A stretch of 23,381 bases of DNA from a virus: positions 1-23,381 of the IMG/VR virus record IMGVR_UViG_3300009703_000110, one strand, 5' to 3'. Positions 1 through 6,899 of this stretch are shown here, one piece after another (positions within the stretch are counted from its first letter, which is position 1; each line of letters opens with the position of its first letter). Made by a program: the position numbers and the translations under genes. The notes under the pieces are model-generated. The model was given only the letters and a program-made list of their open reading frames with translations, had not been told where the DNA came from and did not search any database.

Positions 1-495
1 ATTATCATTCTGTTCTTCTTTTGCTAGTGCTGTGACTAATACATTGTAAGGAAGATCTCTTATCCACTTAATACTACCAAGCATAAGTCTTTGATTATCT
101 CCCCACATAGCAAGTTTATTCCTGCTATCTCTGTATTCATGTTCAAGGTGATTTATAAGTCTGTCAGATAATTCTGTTAAACTATCTAACATAATCCACT
201 TATATTTCTGATCCTTAAATTCTTTAGTATCCATAATTTTACATATGCCTCTAAAAGAATATAGATTTTCTTCAGGTTTATTCTCACCATCCCATGATTT
301 GAATGGTAAGTAATCAATGTCTGCATTCATAACTGAACGCAGTCCACTCTCACCACTGATAATGAAACCTTTACCATAATACTTCTGCATATGTATTGCT
401 TGGGTAGTCTTACCCCAACCATGATGTCCATACAGTAGTGTCTTCTGTACACCTGCATTATCAACAGATGATGTAGTCATAGGTTTAAACGTCAT
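1..495 (-). CDS. Sak4-like P-loop recombination ATPase (partial, 3' end outside window)
   Basis: I translated this by hand from the minus strand; 165 codons are open to the window edge. Residues about 23-31 read GHHGWGKTT, a Walker A loop, and about 101-106 read WIMLDS, a Walker B strand ending in Asp. The text between and after (ISGESGL, then DSLTEL and LVTALAKEE) is typical of the RecA-like phage ATPases grouped with Sak4, which support single-strand annealing and recombination with phage SSB. That role is family knowledge; the Sak4 assignment is by pattern recognition. The start at 495 is chosen because AAGGAG sits 5-6 bases upstream and the start overlaps the end of the preceding gene by 11 bases, which suggests coupled translation. 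The protein cannot be checked for its C-terminus. Confidence 0.8.
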   Translation of the reverse strand, partial: MTFKPMTTSSVDNAGVQKTLLYGHHGWGKTTQAIHMQKYYGKGFIISGESGLRSVMNADIDYLPFKSWDGENKPEENLYSFRGICKIMDTKEFKDQKYKWIMLDSLTELSDRLINHLEHEYRDSRNKLAMWGDNQRLMLGSIKWIRDLPYNVLVTALAKEEQNDN

Positions 496-931
496 TCAAG
501 CTCCTTACCTCTATTACAGGTTTTACATGTTTAATTGTTAGTGCATCATCTAATTCTTTTTGTTCACCTGTTGTAAGATTTTTATAATTCTTACGATGAA
601 CACTAAGATTTTGATTCACGAAATGTGGCATACTTGCACCATAAATAGACTGTAATTTAGGACTATCCCAAATCCAGTTCTCTCTACGTTTTAAAGTTAC
701 CTCAAAGTTATTAGACTTTTTCGTATGTACACCTGCAGTATCAGGCAATGCTTTAACTATTTGTTCAAATACAGTTTGCTTCTTGAAATCTAATTTCTCA
801 ATTTGACTTTGAAGGTTTTCGTATTGTGAACACAGTTCATCAAAACTTTGCTGTTCTGGAGTTGATACGTTTTTGTCTGTAGTAGTACCATCTTTATTGA
901 TGACCACTTTAAATGGATCGTATTCTTCCAT
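485..931 (-). CDS. Hypothetical protein upstream of the Sak4-like ATPase
   Basis: A 148-residue, charged, cytosolic-looking protein with no membrane segment. Residues about 27-60 form a predicted helical/coiled stretch (FDELCSQYENLQSQIEKL), followed by a lysine/arginine-rich part with conserved-looking aromatic residues and a short beta-like C-terminus (KPVIEVRS). I do not recognise a catalytic motif. The start is backed by AAGGAG 6 bases before the ATG. It is the first gene of the leftward unit and overlaps the ATPase start, so it is probably co-translated with it and may act in the same recombination step. That functional link is inference from position only. Confidence 0.8.
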   Translation of the reverse strand: MEEYDPFKVVINKDGTTTDKNVSTPEQQSFDELCSQYENLQSQIEKLDFKKQTVFEQIVKALPDTAGVHTKKSNNFEVTLKRRENWIWDSPKLQSIYGASMPHFVNQNLSVHRKNYKNLTTGEQKELDDALTIKHVKPVIEVRSLNDV

Positions 932-1002
932 GTTTCTCCTTAAGTTAATATTATGATGGATAACCTCTGTTAGCCAATCAACAATAATTTATGTGTATTG
1001 TA

Positions 1003-1020
1003 TTGACGACAGGTTGTCAA
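1003..1020. promoter_or_regulatory. Putative operator palindrome between divergent genes
   Basis: TTGACGACAGGTTGTCAA is an imperfect palindrome (7 of 9 positions pair between the half-sites). It contains a rightward -35-like TTGACG (1003-1008) and, on the other strand, a leftward TTGACA (1020-1015). A protein bound here would cover both -35 boxes. The next plus-strand gene encodes a small HTH protein, the obvious candidate ligand; that pairing is inference. Confidence 0.6.
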
Positions 1021-1032
1021 TAAGTATATATA
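1003..1032 (+). promoter_or_regulatory. Putative rightward early promoter
   Basis: TTGACG at 1003-1008 is followed after 16-18 bases by TATATA-rich sequence (1025-1032). This is a good sigma70-like match directly upstream of the HTH gene. The predicted transcription start would lie only about 10 bases before the ATG, so the leader is very short and consists mainly of an A-run and the GGAGG at 1041-1045. On the opposite strand a weaker leftward match, TTGACA (1020-1015) with TACACA (997-992), shares the same palindrome. Confidence 0.5.
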
Positions 1033-1048
1033 AAAAAAAAGGAGGTAT

Positions 1049-1237
1049 ATGAAATTTAATATATCAAAACTAATCAACGATTTAGGTGGAGCTACAGAGG
1101 TAGCAAAGAAAATAGGTAAGCATAGAACTGCACCATACGGCTGGATAAATAGAGAAAAAATGTCCACAAAAACTTTATCATTAATTAAAAAAAACTTTAA
1201 GGTGAACATAGATGAATACTTTGAAACTAGCAACTAA
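1049..1237 (+). CDS. Cro-like helix-turn-helix regulator
   Basis: A 62-residue protein that is nearly all one HTH domain. Residues about 14-36 (GATEVAKKIGKHRTAPYGWINR) match the helix-turn-recognition-helix layout of Cro/CI-type or YdaS-like regulators, with the usual Ala, Gly and Trp spacing. It likely binds the palindrome at 1003-1020 and controls its own transcription and the leftward unit; this is inference from arrangement. GGAGG lies 3 bases before the ATG, which is close spacing. The 3' end overlaps the start of the primase-helicase gene by 26 bases, so both are probably on one mRNA. No dimerisation or cleavage domain is present, so a Cro-like role fits better than a full CI repressor. 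Confidence 0.8.
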   Translation: MKFNISKLINDLGGATEVAKKIGKHRTAPYGWINREKMSTKTLSLIKKNFKVNIDEYFETSN

Positions 1238-3044
1238 CACAGAGATTACAAATGAAGCACTAGAATATCTAGAGAGAGGATGGTCGGTTATACCGATCCA
1301 TCCTAGTAAAAAATTACCATTAATAAAATGGAAAGAATATCAAACAAGACATGCAACAGAAGATGAAATAGAAAATTGGTTTAAACAATTTCCTGATGCA
1401 CAGGTTGCTATAGTAACAGGAAGTATATCAAACTTAATTGTTGTTGATGCTGATAGTGAGGATGCCAATAGATTTTGTAAAGCAAATAATTTAATATCAC
1501 CATTCTCTGTAAAAACAAAAAGAGGTTATCATCATTACTTCAAACATCCAGGTACTGGTTACAAAAAAAAGAATGCAACTAATTTATTTGGTGTTAATAA
1601 TTTAGACTTACGTGGTGATGGTGGTTATGTATTAGCACCTCCAAGTCATGGAAAAAGATGGGAACCTTTTATCATTGACTGGGAAGATATGCCTATTTGG
1701 GTTGGTGAAGGTGACTTAGTTGACGTTGATTTTTCGTGGGAAAACCTTGATTTATCTAACATTCAAGTCAAATCTCCAGAAGATTATTTACCTACATGGG
1801 AAAGATTTGAAAACTTAGTTAAGAAGAATGGTAAGTTAGGTGAAGGTGATGGACGTAATGATGCATTGATTAGATATGCAGGAGAAAAAGTTAACAAAGG
1901 AATTATAGGTAGACAACTTAGAGAACTGTGTAATAAATTTTGTGACACATTTTTTACACATAGTTTAGATAATGAAGAGTTTGAAAGAACAGTTGGTAGT
2001 GCAGAAGAAATGCACAAGCGTGAACATCCACATCTTTATGATTCTGATGGAGCAAGAGTTAATAAAAAATTCAAACCTATATATGCAAGTGATATAGAAT
2101 CATTAAAAGAAAAAACTTCTAATCAAAGATATCTAGTTGATCCTTTCTTACGACCAGCATCTATCATACAAGTGTATGGTTATTCTGGACATGGTAAATC
2201 TTTTATAACTTTAACAACAATGTGGCATTTATCTTTAGGTAAAAACTTTGGACCATTTGAAATCAATGCACCAATGAGAGTTTTATATATGGATTTTGAA
2301 AATGGTGCATCAACTGTTACTGACAGATTAGATATCATGAACAAGTCTTATGGAGATCCAGATGTAAACATGATGTATTGGTCATCAGCTTTAATTAAAT
2401 CTGAAGATGGTGGTGATATGAATTTACAAACTGATGAGGGTGTTGAGATTCTTCAGGGTTGGTTAAATGAATTGAAACCAGACGTTGTAGTTATTGATAC
2501 TGTGCGTACAGCCTTTCCTGGTTTGATGGAGAACAACGCAGAACAATGGGCAAGAATAAATAGTATATGTTTGAAGATCCGTAACAACGGATCGTCAGTC
2601 ATCATGTTACATCATGCTAACAAACCAACACAAGACGGGCTAGGTAGAGAGGCTGGATCAACCAACCAATTAACTGTCGTTGATCAACAACTAAGGATTA
2701 CTCCTATTGTAGATGATAAAGAAATGGCTAGAATTAAGGCTGCAAAGCACGATCCTGCCAAAATTATGTCATTAAATCAGTTATTAGAGGCAGACAGCAG
2801 GCTAGGTTTATCTATAGAAATGTCTTATGGAAAACTTAGGGATCATACTGACAACCATGCTACTGTTGCAATTGGTTTTGCAGAAAGATTATCTAGTGGA
2901 CAACAGTATATTATCTCAGAATCTTCACCTAAACAAAAGGTTTTAAAGTTGAGTTTATCTGGAGAATCACCTGTAGATATAGCAAAATTATTAATGATAC
3001 CAACTCGTACAATTAAGAGATGGCTTGGATTAGATGAAAGTTAG
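1212..3044 (+). CDS. Prim-pol primase fused to RepA/AAA_25-type helicase
   Basis: A 610-residue replication protein. Residues about 18-155 look like an archaeo-eukaryotic-type prim-pol domain: a WSVIPIHPSKK start, an acidic VVDADS motif at 77-82, KTKRGYHHYF at 101-110 and DLRGDGGYVLAPPS at 132-145. These are hallmark blocks of bifunctional primase/polymerase N-terminal domains. Residues about 305-500 are a RecA-fold ATPase: Walker A GYSGHGKS at 323-330, MDFENG at 360-365, Walker B VVVIDT at 425-430, and VIMLHHANK at 463-471. This matches hexameric RepA-like helicases. The last 25 residues resemble a small HTH (DIAKLLMIPTRTIKRWLG). The protein probably primes and unwinds DNA at the phage origin. 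It overlaps the HTH gene before it and the small gene after it (11 bases), so the unit is translationally coupled. Confidence 0.92.
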   Translation: MNTLKLATNTEITNEALEYLERGWSVIPIHPSKKLPLIKWKEYQTRHATEDEIENWFKQFPDAQVAIVTGSISNLIVVDADSEDANRFCKANNLISPFSVKTKRGYHHYFKHPGTGYKKKNATNLFGVNNLDLRGDGGYVLAPPSHGKRWEPFIIDWEDMPIWVGEGDLVDVDFSWENLDLSNIQVKSPEDYLPTWERFENLVKKNGKLGEGDGRNDALIRYAGEKVNKGIIGRQLRELCNKFCDTFFTHSLDNEEFERTVGSAEEMHKREHPHLYDSDGARVNKKFKPIYASDIESLKEKTSNQRYLVDPFLRPASIIQVYGYSGHGKSFITLTTMWHLSLGKNFGPFEINAPMRVLYMDFENGASTVTDRLDIMNKSYGDPDVNMMYWSSALIKSEDGGDMNLQTDEGVEILQGWLNELKPDVVVIDTVRTAFPGLMENNAEQWARINSICLKIRNNGSSVIMLHHANKPTQDGLGREAGSTNQLTVVDQQLRITPIVDDKEMARIKAAKHDPAKIMSLNQLLEADSRLGLSIEMSYGKLRDHTDNHATVAIGFAERLSSGQQYIISESSPKQKVLKLSLSGESPVDIAKLLMIPTRTIKRWLGLDES

Positions 3045-3318
3045 CATTGATAAATATCCTATTGTCAAAGTTACGTGGGTTGATGCAACTGATGGTGATA
3101 CTGGTTGGGTTTCCTTTGATGATATTATTAGTCATAAGCTTTCTACTGTTGTGGATATTGGATGGCTTGTTGTCAAAACTAAGGAAAAGATTATACTTAT
3201 GTCTAGCTTTGGTGATCATGCTGATTCTCCTGAAGGTGGTAGGTATACTGCCATACCCTCTAGCTGGATAAAGAAAGTAGAATATTTAAAAGTTGAATCT
3301 GTTAAGGTGATAGAATGA
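3034..3318 (+). CDS. Small hypothetical protein
   Basis: A 94-residue protein that I do not assign to a function. It is rich in beta-strand-like text (VKVTWVDATDGDTGWVSFDDI, then WLVVKTKEKIILMSS) and ends in a short IPSSWIKKVEYL block. This is the look of a small SH3-like or beta-barrel phage protein often found in replication modules. It overlaps the 3' end of the primase-helicase gene by 11 bases and has no clear Shine-Dalgarno, so it is probably translated by coupling. An overlapping open frame in another phase (3047-3271) is hydrophobic and has no ribosome site; I take it as a shadow. Confidence 0.75.
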   Translation: MKVSIDKYPIVKVTWVDATDGDTGWVSFDDIISHKLSTVVDIGWLVVKTKEKIILMSSFGDHADSPEGGRYTAIPSSWIKKVEYLKVESVKVIE

Positions 3319-3372
3319 CTACGCTACGGCTTCGCCTTCGCTAGCTTTATTCTCCAAGACAATCGAAGATTG

Positions 3373-3401
3373 GCTTGGCTTCATAGAAGCAAGCATTCTA
3401 T
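3373..3401. repeat. Alternative stem-loops in the 3319-3498 intergenic stretch
   Basis: GCTTGGCTTC at 3373-3382 pairs with GAAGCAAGC at 3386-3394 (9 bp, one bulged G, loop ATA). A second stem, ATAGAA at 3383-3388 with TTCTAT at 3396-3401, shares bases with the first, so the two are mutually exclusive. There is no T-run directly after either, so this is not a standard terminator. It could attenuate or end transcription from the replication genes. Confidence 0.4.
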
Positions 3402-3415
3402 CAAGAATTTTAGAC

Positions 3416-3445
3416 TTGTCAACCCCCCTACATTTTGTGTATAAC
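3416..3445 (+). promoter_or_regulatory. Putative promoter for the 3499-5998 gene block
   Basis: TTGTCA at 3416-3421 and TATAAC at 3440-3445 are separated by 18 bases, a reasonable sigma70-like pair. The -35 overlaps TTGTCAA, the same half-site word found in the palindrome at 1003-1020, so the same regulator may act here (inference). An imperfect inverted repeat, TACAAATAC (3452-3460) with GTATTGTA (3470-3477), follows downstream. Confidence 0.4.
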
Positions 3446-3498
3446 TTACAGTACAAATACTATATGTAGGTATTGTATGAAACACAACTATAGGACAT

Positions 3499-3810
3499 AT
3501 GCCAAAGCGAGTACCTGTTACGAATCAGGATTTGGCTTGGCTACGTCAGAATGCATCCACCATAACTGTGAAAGAGGTATCAGTTTATTTCAACTGTTGC
3601 ATCGACACTGCAAAAAGAATTTTACACCGAAATGACATTATACATTTTGATGGAGCTAAGTACGAGAAACGTAGAGATCACGATTTAAAGATGTGGAGTC
3701 GACCCTGTATGGGTTGCAAGTCTACGGAGTCTCGACCAAAGAATCAATACTTCTGCGATGTGTGCCGTGAAAGGAATGATATGGATAATGATCATGATGG
3801 TTGGGTATAA
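3499..3810 (+). CDS. Small HTH plus zinc-ribbon protein
   Basis: A 103-residue protein with two recognisable parts. Residues about 8-45 read as a helix-turn-helix (VTNQDLAWLRQNASTIT, then VKEVSVYFNCCIDTAKRIL). Residues 70-89 hold two Cys pairs (C70, C73, C86, C89), the spacing of a small zinc ribbon. Together they suggest a DNA-binding regulatory or nuclease-accessory protein. It is preceded by the putative promoter at 3416-3445 and only a weak ribosome site (AGGA). A 66-residue frame overlapping it in another phase is judged a shadow. The exact function is unknown. Confidence 0.75.
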   Translation: MPKRVPVTNQDLAWLRQNASTITVKEVSVYFNCCIDTAKRILHRNDIIHFDGAKYEKRRDHDLKMWSRPCMGCKSTESRPKNQYFCDVCRERNDMDNDHDGWV

Positions 3811-3863
3811 TGGTAGACACAAAGGACAAATCGTTACAAGCCGTTACATCATTCGGGAGGTAA
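3810..3863 (+). CDS. Possible 17-codon coupling ORF
   Basis: The stop of the preceding gene forms TAATG, giving an ATG at 3810 and a frame of 17 residues (MVDTKDKSLQAVTSFGR) that stops 3 bases before the GTG start of the next gene. The GGGAGG ribosome site of that next gene lies inside its last codons. It may be a leader that brings ribosomes to the next start, or simply an open stretch by chance. Confidence 0.3.
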   Translation: MVDTKDKSLQAVTSFGR

Positions 3864-3866
3864 GAC

Positions 3867-4280
3867 GTGGCAAAATATACATATTTCGAGACAGGCGATC
3901 CATTCTCAGAGTGGCATAGGAAACAAAAAGGTATAAGGCAAATAGATATAGATGGGTGTGAAATCTGTGAACACTGCTATGAACCATTAGCATTAACAGA
4001 GAATGCTTATGATACTGGGCAAACATTCAAAGCATTCTGGACAACAAGATTGTTGGCATTGAAAGCAGGTATCCCAGCATTCTGCATACTCTATAAAGTG
4101 GATGAGGCTACTGAGAATAGAGATGTCGTTTCTCTGAGAATAAAACGAGTGGCACCTGTTGCCTCAAAAGAATACATCACAATAGATCCTGAAGATTTTA
4201 GACAGGAGTTATTAAAAATCCATGAGAAACATAAGTTAGTTTGTAAGGTATTAAATGAGTGGAAAAGCACCGAAGCGTAA
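3867..4280 (+). CDS. Hypothetical phage protein with GTG start and Cys cluster
   Basis: A 137-residue cytosolic-looking protein. The start codon is GTG at 3867, supported by GGGAGG 6 bases upstream. Near the N-terminus CEICEHCYEP (about residues 31-40) holds three Cys in a CxxCxxC pattern, which could bind metal or be structural. The remainder mixes short strands (VVSLRIKRVAPV) with a C-terminal helix (FRQELLKIHEKHKLVCKVLNEW). I do not recognise the family. It sits between an HTH/zinc protein and a resolvase-like nuclease and overlaps the latter by 26 bases. Confidence 0.75.
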   Translation: MAKYTYFETGDPFSEWHRKQKGIRQIDIDGCEICEHCYEPLALTENAYDTGQTFKAFWTTRLLALKAGIPAFCILYKVDEATENRDVVSLRIKRVAPVASKEYITIDPEDFRQELLKIHEKHKLVCKVLNEWKSTEA

Positions 4281-4608
4281 AGGTAGTGGCTACGAAAGAG
4301 AAGTAGCAAACTACATGAAAGAAAAGATAAACATTGATGCTTCTCGCACACCTATGAGTGGTGCGATACAAAACTTACGTGCAGACTTGATGGGTACACC
4401 ACATCTACATGTTGAGTGTAAACGCACAGAGAAGTTTCAAATTTATGCTGCACTAAAGCAAGCTGAGGTTGCAAAGAAAGACGAAGAATTGGTTGCTGTT
4501 ATGAATAGACGTAACCAGATGAAAACAGGTGAGTCACTTGTCGTTATGAGGTTAGATGATTGGCTTCTCCTGTATGAATCATACTTAAAAGAAAGAGGTA
4601 TAAAATGA
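4255..4608 (+). CDS. PD-(D/E)XK nuclease, Holliday-junction-resolvase-like
   Basis: A 117-residue protein with the layout of small Hjc-like or phage VRR/PD-(D/E)XK nucleases. The N-terminus is basic (KAPKRKGSGYEREVANYM, with Glu14/Glu16). It is followed by RTPMSGA at 31-37, Asp44 in RADLMG and the catalytic ECK at 54-56 in HVECKRTE. The ECK plus the upstream Asp and Glu fit metal-dependent phosphodiester cleavage. It probably resolves branched DNA during recombination or packaging, working with the recombination ATPase and primase-helicase in this region. The alternative is a generic structure-specific endonuclease. Its stop overlaps the next ATG (ATGA). Confidence 0.8.
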   Translation: MSGKAPKRKGSGYEREVANYMKEKINIDASRTPMSGAIQNLRADLMGTPHLHVECKRTEKFQIYAALKQAEVAKKDEELVAVMNRRNQMKTGESLVVMRLDDWLLLYESYLKERGIK

Positions 4609-5063
4609 AATTAGACTTCTGTGTAGCATGTGGCACACGGGAGAATTTAATTTACCACCACCTTAAACCGAAGGTTTATGGTGGAGAAGATAGTGAAGAT
4701 AACTTATTAACCCTATGTCAACATCACCATAGCATTATACATTCATTTGAATGGCGTGGTAATCTTAGTGAACTTATTAAACGTGGACATGCCAAAGCTA
4801 AAGCTGAGGGTAAGCGTGTCTATGGAACCCGTGATGAAATGTTAAAACTAAACGAATATCAAAGACAAGCATGGATTAAGTATTGCTGTCGTCTTAAGCC
4901 GTTTATAACACCAGGTATATCCAGGCGTCATCAAGCTGAAATATGGCAGTCTAAAGGCTTTCGTAGGTTTAAAAAATACAGAGGTAAAGAGGGTGTATGG
5001 GACGAAAGCAACGTAAGAGATGTACTAAAGTGCCTTAAAACAAACAATTTATTAGGAGGTTAA
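4605..5063 (+). CDS. HNH endonuclease
   Basis: A 152-residue protein with an N-terminal HNH fold. Cys6/Cys9 and Cys38 plus a following His are the likely zinc ligands. YHHLKP (H18/H19) holds the general base. GGEDSEDNLLTLCQHHH (about 26-42) supplies the Asn and final His. Residues after about 55 are basic and helical (IKRGHAKAKAEGKRVYGT), resembling the linker seen after the catalytic part of some resolvases. The role could be DNA nicking in packaging or a homing-type activity; the position in a replication/lysis block does not settle it. Starts in an ATGA overlap with the resolvase-like gene. Confidence 0.85.
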   Translation: MKLDFCVACGTRENLIYHHLKPKVYGGEDSEDNLLTLCQHHHSIIHSFEWRGNLSELIKRGHAKAKAEGKRVYGTRDEMLKLNEYQRQAWIKYCCRLKPFITPGISRRHQAEIWQSKGFRRFKKYRGKEGVWDESNVRDVLKCLKTNNLLGG

Positions 5064-5064
5064 C

Positions 5065-5193
5065 ATGCCGAATGTTGGTGGAAAAAAATACTCATACACA
5101 AAAGCAGGAATGAAAGCAGCTAAAAAAGCAGCTAAGAAGTCTGGTAATAAAATGGTTATGAGTAAACCAAAAGGTAAGAAGAAAGGTTATTAA
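5065..5193 (+). CDS. 42-residue Lys-rich peptide
   Basis: A 42-residue gene, found by reading the gap between the HNH and lysin genes. It starts with MPNVGGKKYSYTKAG and continues with Ala-Lys repeats, ending PKGKKKGY; about a third of the residues are Lys. AGGAGG lies 5 bases before the ATG, an excellent ribosome site, and its stop forms TAATG with the lysin start. Similar small basic MPxVGGKK-type peptides recur in marine phages in my memory of such genomes, but their role is not known to me. DNA binding is a guess from charge. Confidence 0.8.
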   Translation: MPNVGGKKYSYTKAGMKAAKKAAKKSGNKMVMSKPKGKKKGY

Positions 5194-5609
5194 TGACTTT
5201 TCAATTTGCAGAAGATAGAGGTGACGATATAAAAATCATGGCTAAGACTATGTGGGGTGAAGCACGTGGTGAATCTGAAGAAGGTAAGGTTGGTGTTGCA
5301 TGGGTTATACGTAATCGTGCAGAGAAACCATGCTGGTGGGGTAAGACTGTAGCTGGTGTGTGTTTAAAGAAGTGGCAATTTTCTTGTTGGAATGCTAACG
5401 ATCCTAACGCAGAGAAGATAGCTAATCTAACTGATGATGAATTAGCACCTTTTATTGAAATAGCAGAATTAGTTTTAAATGATGGTGTGGATGATCCAAC
5501 AGACGGAGCAACACACTATCACACTGAAGCAGTAGATCCTAAGTGGGCAGTGGGTAGGGAACCTACATGTACAATTGGGCATCACCTCTTTTATAAGGAT
5601 ATAGGATAA
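5193..5609 (+). CDS. SleB-type cell wall hydrolase (endolysin)
   Basis: A 138-residue protein matching the cell-wall hydrolase SleB (Hydrolase_2) domain over almost its whole length. Visible hallmarks are MWGEARGE with Glu23 as the likely catalytic acid, VAWVIRNRA at 35-43, WQFSCWN at 61-67, DPTDGATHYH at 101-110 and IGHHLFY at 128-134. The enzyme cleaves peptidoglycan at the end of infection. No signal peptide is present, so release should depend on the holin encoded directly after it (TAATG overlap). The small size is usual for phage versions. Confidence 0.93.
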   Translation: MTFQFAEDRGDDIKIMAKTMWGEARGESEEGKVGVAWVIRNRAEKPCWWGKTVAGVCLKKWQFSCWNANDPNAEKIANLTDDELAPFIEIAELVLNDGVDDPTDGATHYHTEAVDPKWAVGREPTCTIGHHLFYKDIG

Positions 5610-5998
5610 TGTGGCAATTACTAGCAAAGCCTCTCTTAGGTGTCGTTGCTGATGGAGTCAAAGGATTCGTAGCAACTAAGAAAGCAAAGGCTGAACAAAA
5701 GATTACAAAGATTAAAGCTGAAACAAAACTGATGGAAGATCAGATCAAGGGTAAGGTAGCTTGGGAACAGAGTGCCGTTGATCAGATGAAGGGATCGTGG
5801 AAAGACGAAGTGAGTTTAATTGTGCTACTTCTTCCAGCCGTTTTAGTCTTCACGCCTTTCCAAGAACATATACATAAAGGCTTTATTGCACTCCAAGATT
5901 TGCCGTCATATTACCATAATTTGTTGTACATTGCGATATCTGCCAGCTTTGGCATCAAGGCGGGAGCAGGTGCGATAGGTATGTTTAAGAAAAAGTAA
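5609..5998 (+). CDS. Holin, gene-transfer-agent 3TM-like
   Basis: A 129-residue membrane protein. An N-terminal short hydrophobic/amphipathic part (MWQLLAKPLLGVVADGV) is followed by a Lys-rich helix (about 23-60), then a WKDE motif (64-67) and two membrane segments at about 68-84 and 105-124, with a Lys tail. This is the plan of the 3TM holins first described for gene-transfer-agent release. It would permeabilise the inner membrane and let the SleB lysin act. Starts in a TAATG overlap with the lysin; only 23 bases separate its end from the convergent integrase. Confidence 0.85.
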   Translation: MWQLLAKPLLGVVADGVKGFVATKKAKAEQKITKIKAETKLMEDQIKGKVAWEQSAVDQMKGSWKDEVSLIVLLLPAVLVFTPFQEHIHKGFIALQDLPSYYHNLLYIAISASFGIKAGAGAIGMFKKK

Positions 5999-6021
5999 AG
6001 TCGAGTTGTCGTTAACGGCAA

Positions 6022-6849
6022 TCAACTTAATTTATCTACAATAACTTGGTGATCCTTACGGCTTAACTTCGTATACCTTCTCACCATGTCAAGATTGCTG
6101 TGTCCCATCAGGTCAGCTATCGTAGTTTCCCCAACGCCAAGACGTTTAAGTTCAGTTCCGTATGTATGTCTATGGTCGTGAACAGTATAGTCTTTTATAC
6201 CAAGTATATTACATACTCGTTTGTTGTGATCTCGTAGCCACTTGGCTGAAAAAGGTTTGCCTAAATATCTATGTGATGATTTATCTCTATGAACAAACAC
6301 ATATCCAGATTTGTTTAGCTTTACTGTTGATAATATTGATTGGAGTTTTGTAGGTATGTTGACCACTCGTTTGTTTTTTCTTCCATACCTACCTTTGTAT
6401 GAGGTTTCTATAATGAAGTGGTCGTGAAATAAGTTGTGTGCTTTAAGTTGTCGTGCCTCTCCAGAACGACAACCAGTATACAATATGAACGATAGTATTC
6501 CTATCTCATCACCTTGTAATTCGTTTAAGTATTGTTTCTTTTCATGGGGGAGTAAGTGCCTATCTCTTGCGTCATCTACTTTAGGCATGATTATTTTGGG
6601 AACTTTAATCATCAAGCCAAGATCACATGCGTGATTCAATACTGCTTTGATGATGTTTAAATCTCGTTTGATTGTAGATGATTTGTTGTGCTTGTGTATT
6701 CTGTTAACATATCTCTTGATGTCCAAAGAGTTTATAGAATCCAAGTCTTTCTTTCCTAGATGTTTTGATTGTCTGCGTATGAGTATCTTATCTGTATCAC
6801 TCATATCCTCGTTGATGTAATGCTTTACAGCATCATTAAATTGATTCAT
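6022..6849 (-). CDS. int: Tyrosine-type site-specific integrase
   Basis: A 275-residue tyrosine recombinase. Residues 1-80 are the helical SAM-like core-binding domain. The catalytic domain shows Arg128 in TGCRSGEA, a likely Lys near 160, His224-x-x-Arg227 in VHDHRHTYGT, His250 in LMGHSN and the nucleophile Tyr259 in VRRYTK. All catalytic residues are present, so it should be active. It is shorter than lambda Int and lacks an N-terminal arm-binding domain. It would integrate the phage at a host att site; I could not identify the att core. The start at 6849 has an AGGGG ribosome site that lies within a perfect hairpin arm (6856-6885), pointing to translational control. Confidence 0.95.
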   Translation of the reverse strand: MNQFNDAVKHYINEDMSDTDKILIRRQSKHLGKKDLDSINSLDIKRYVNRIHKHNKSSTIKRDLNIIKAVLNHACDLGLMIKVPKIIMPKVDDARDRHLLPHEKKQYLNELQGDEIGILSFILYTGCRSGEARQLKAHNLFHDHFIIETSYKGRYGRKNKRVVNIPTKLQSILSTVKLNKSGYVFVHRDKSSHRYLGKPFSAKWLRDHNKRVCNILGIKDYTVHDHRHTYGTELKRLGVGETTIADLMGHSNLDMVRRYTKLSRKDHQVIVDKLS

Positions 6850-6855
6850 GTTTAC

Positions 6856-6885
6856 CCCTGTATGTTATACAATACACATACAGGG
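6856..6885 (-). promoter_or_regulatory. Hairpin enclosing the integrase ribosome-binding site
   Basis: CCCTGTATG (6856-6864) and CATACAGGG (6877-6885) form a perfect 9-bp inverted repeat with a 12-base loop. In the minus-strand mRNA the arm nearest the gene supplies the AGGG of the integrase Shine-Dalgarno (5 bases before the ATG). If folded, it would hide the ribosome site. It could instead be an operator or integrase binding site on DNA. Confidence 0.6.
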
Positions 6886-6899
6886 ATAGAAATATTATG

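Noticed and set aside
970-1233. Hydrophobic minus-strand frame opposite the HTH gene
   Set aside because: It is antisense to a well-supported gene and to the promoter region, and its composition reflects AT-rich DNA.
3435-3635. 66-codon Cys/His-rich frame overlapping the HTH/zinc-ribbon gene
   Set aside because: It is in another phase of a better supported gene, covers the promoter-like stretch, and has no ribosome site.
6000-6021. attP core or terminator between holin and integrase
   Set aside because: The CGTTAACG palindrome is short, no tRNA-end sequence is visible, and no stem plus T-run could be built.
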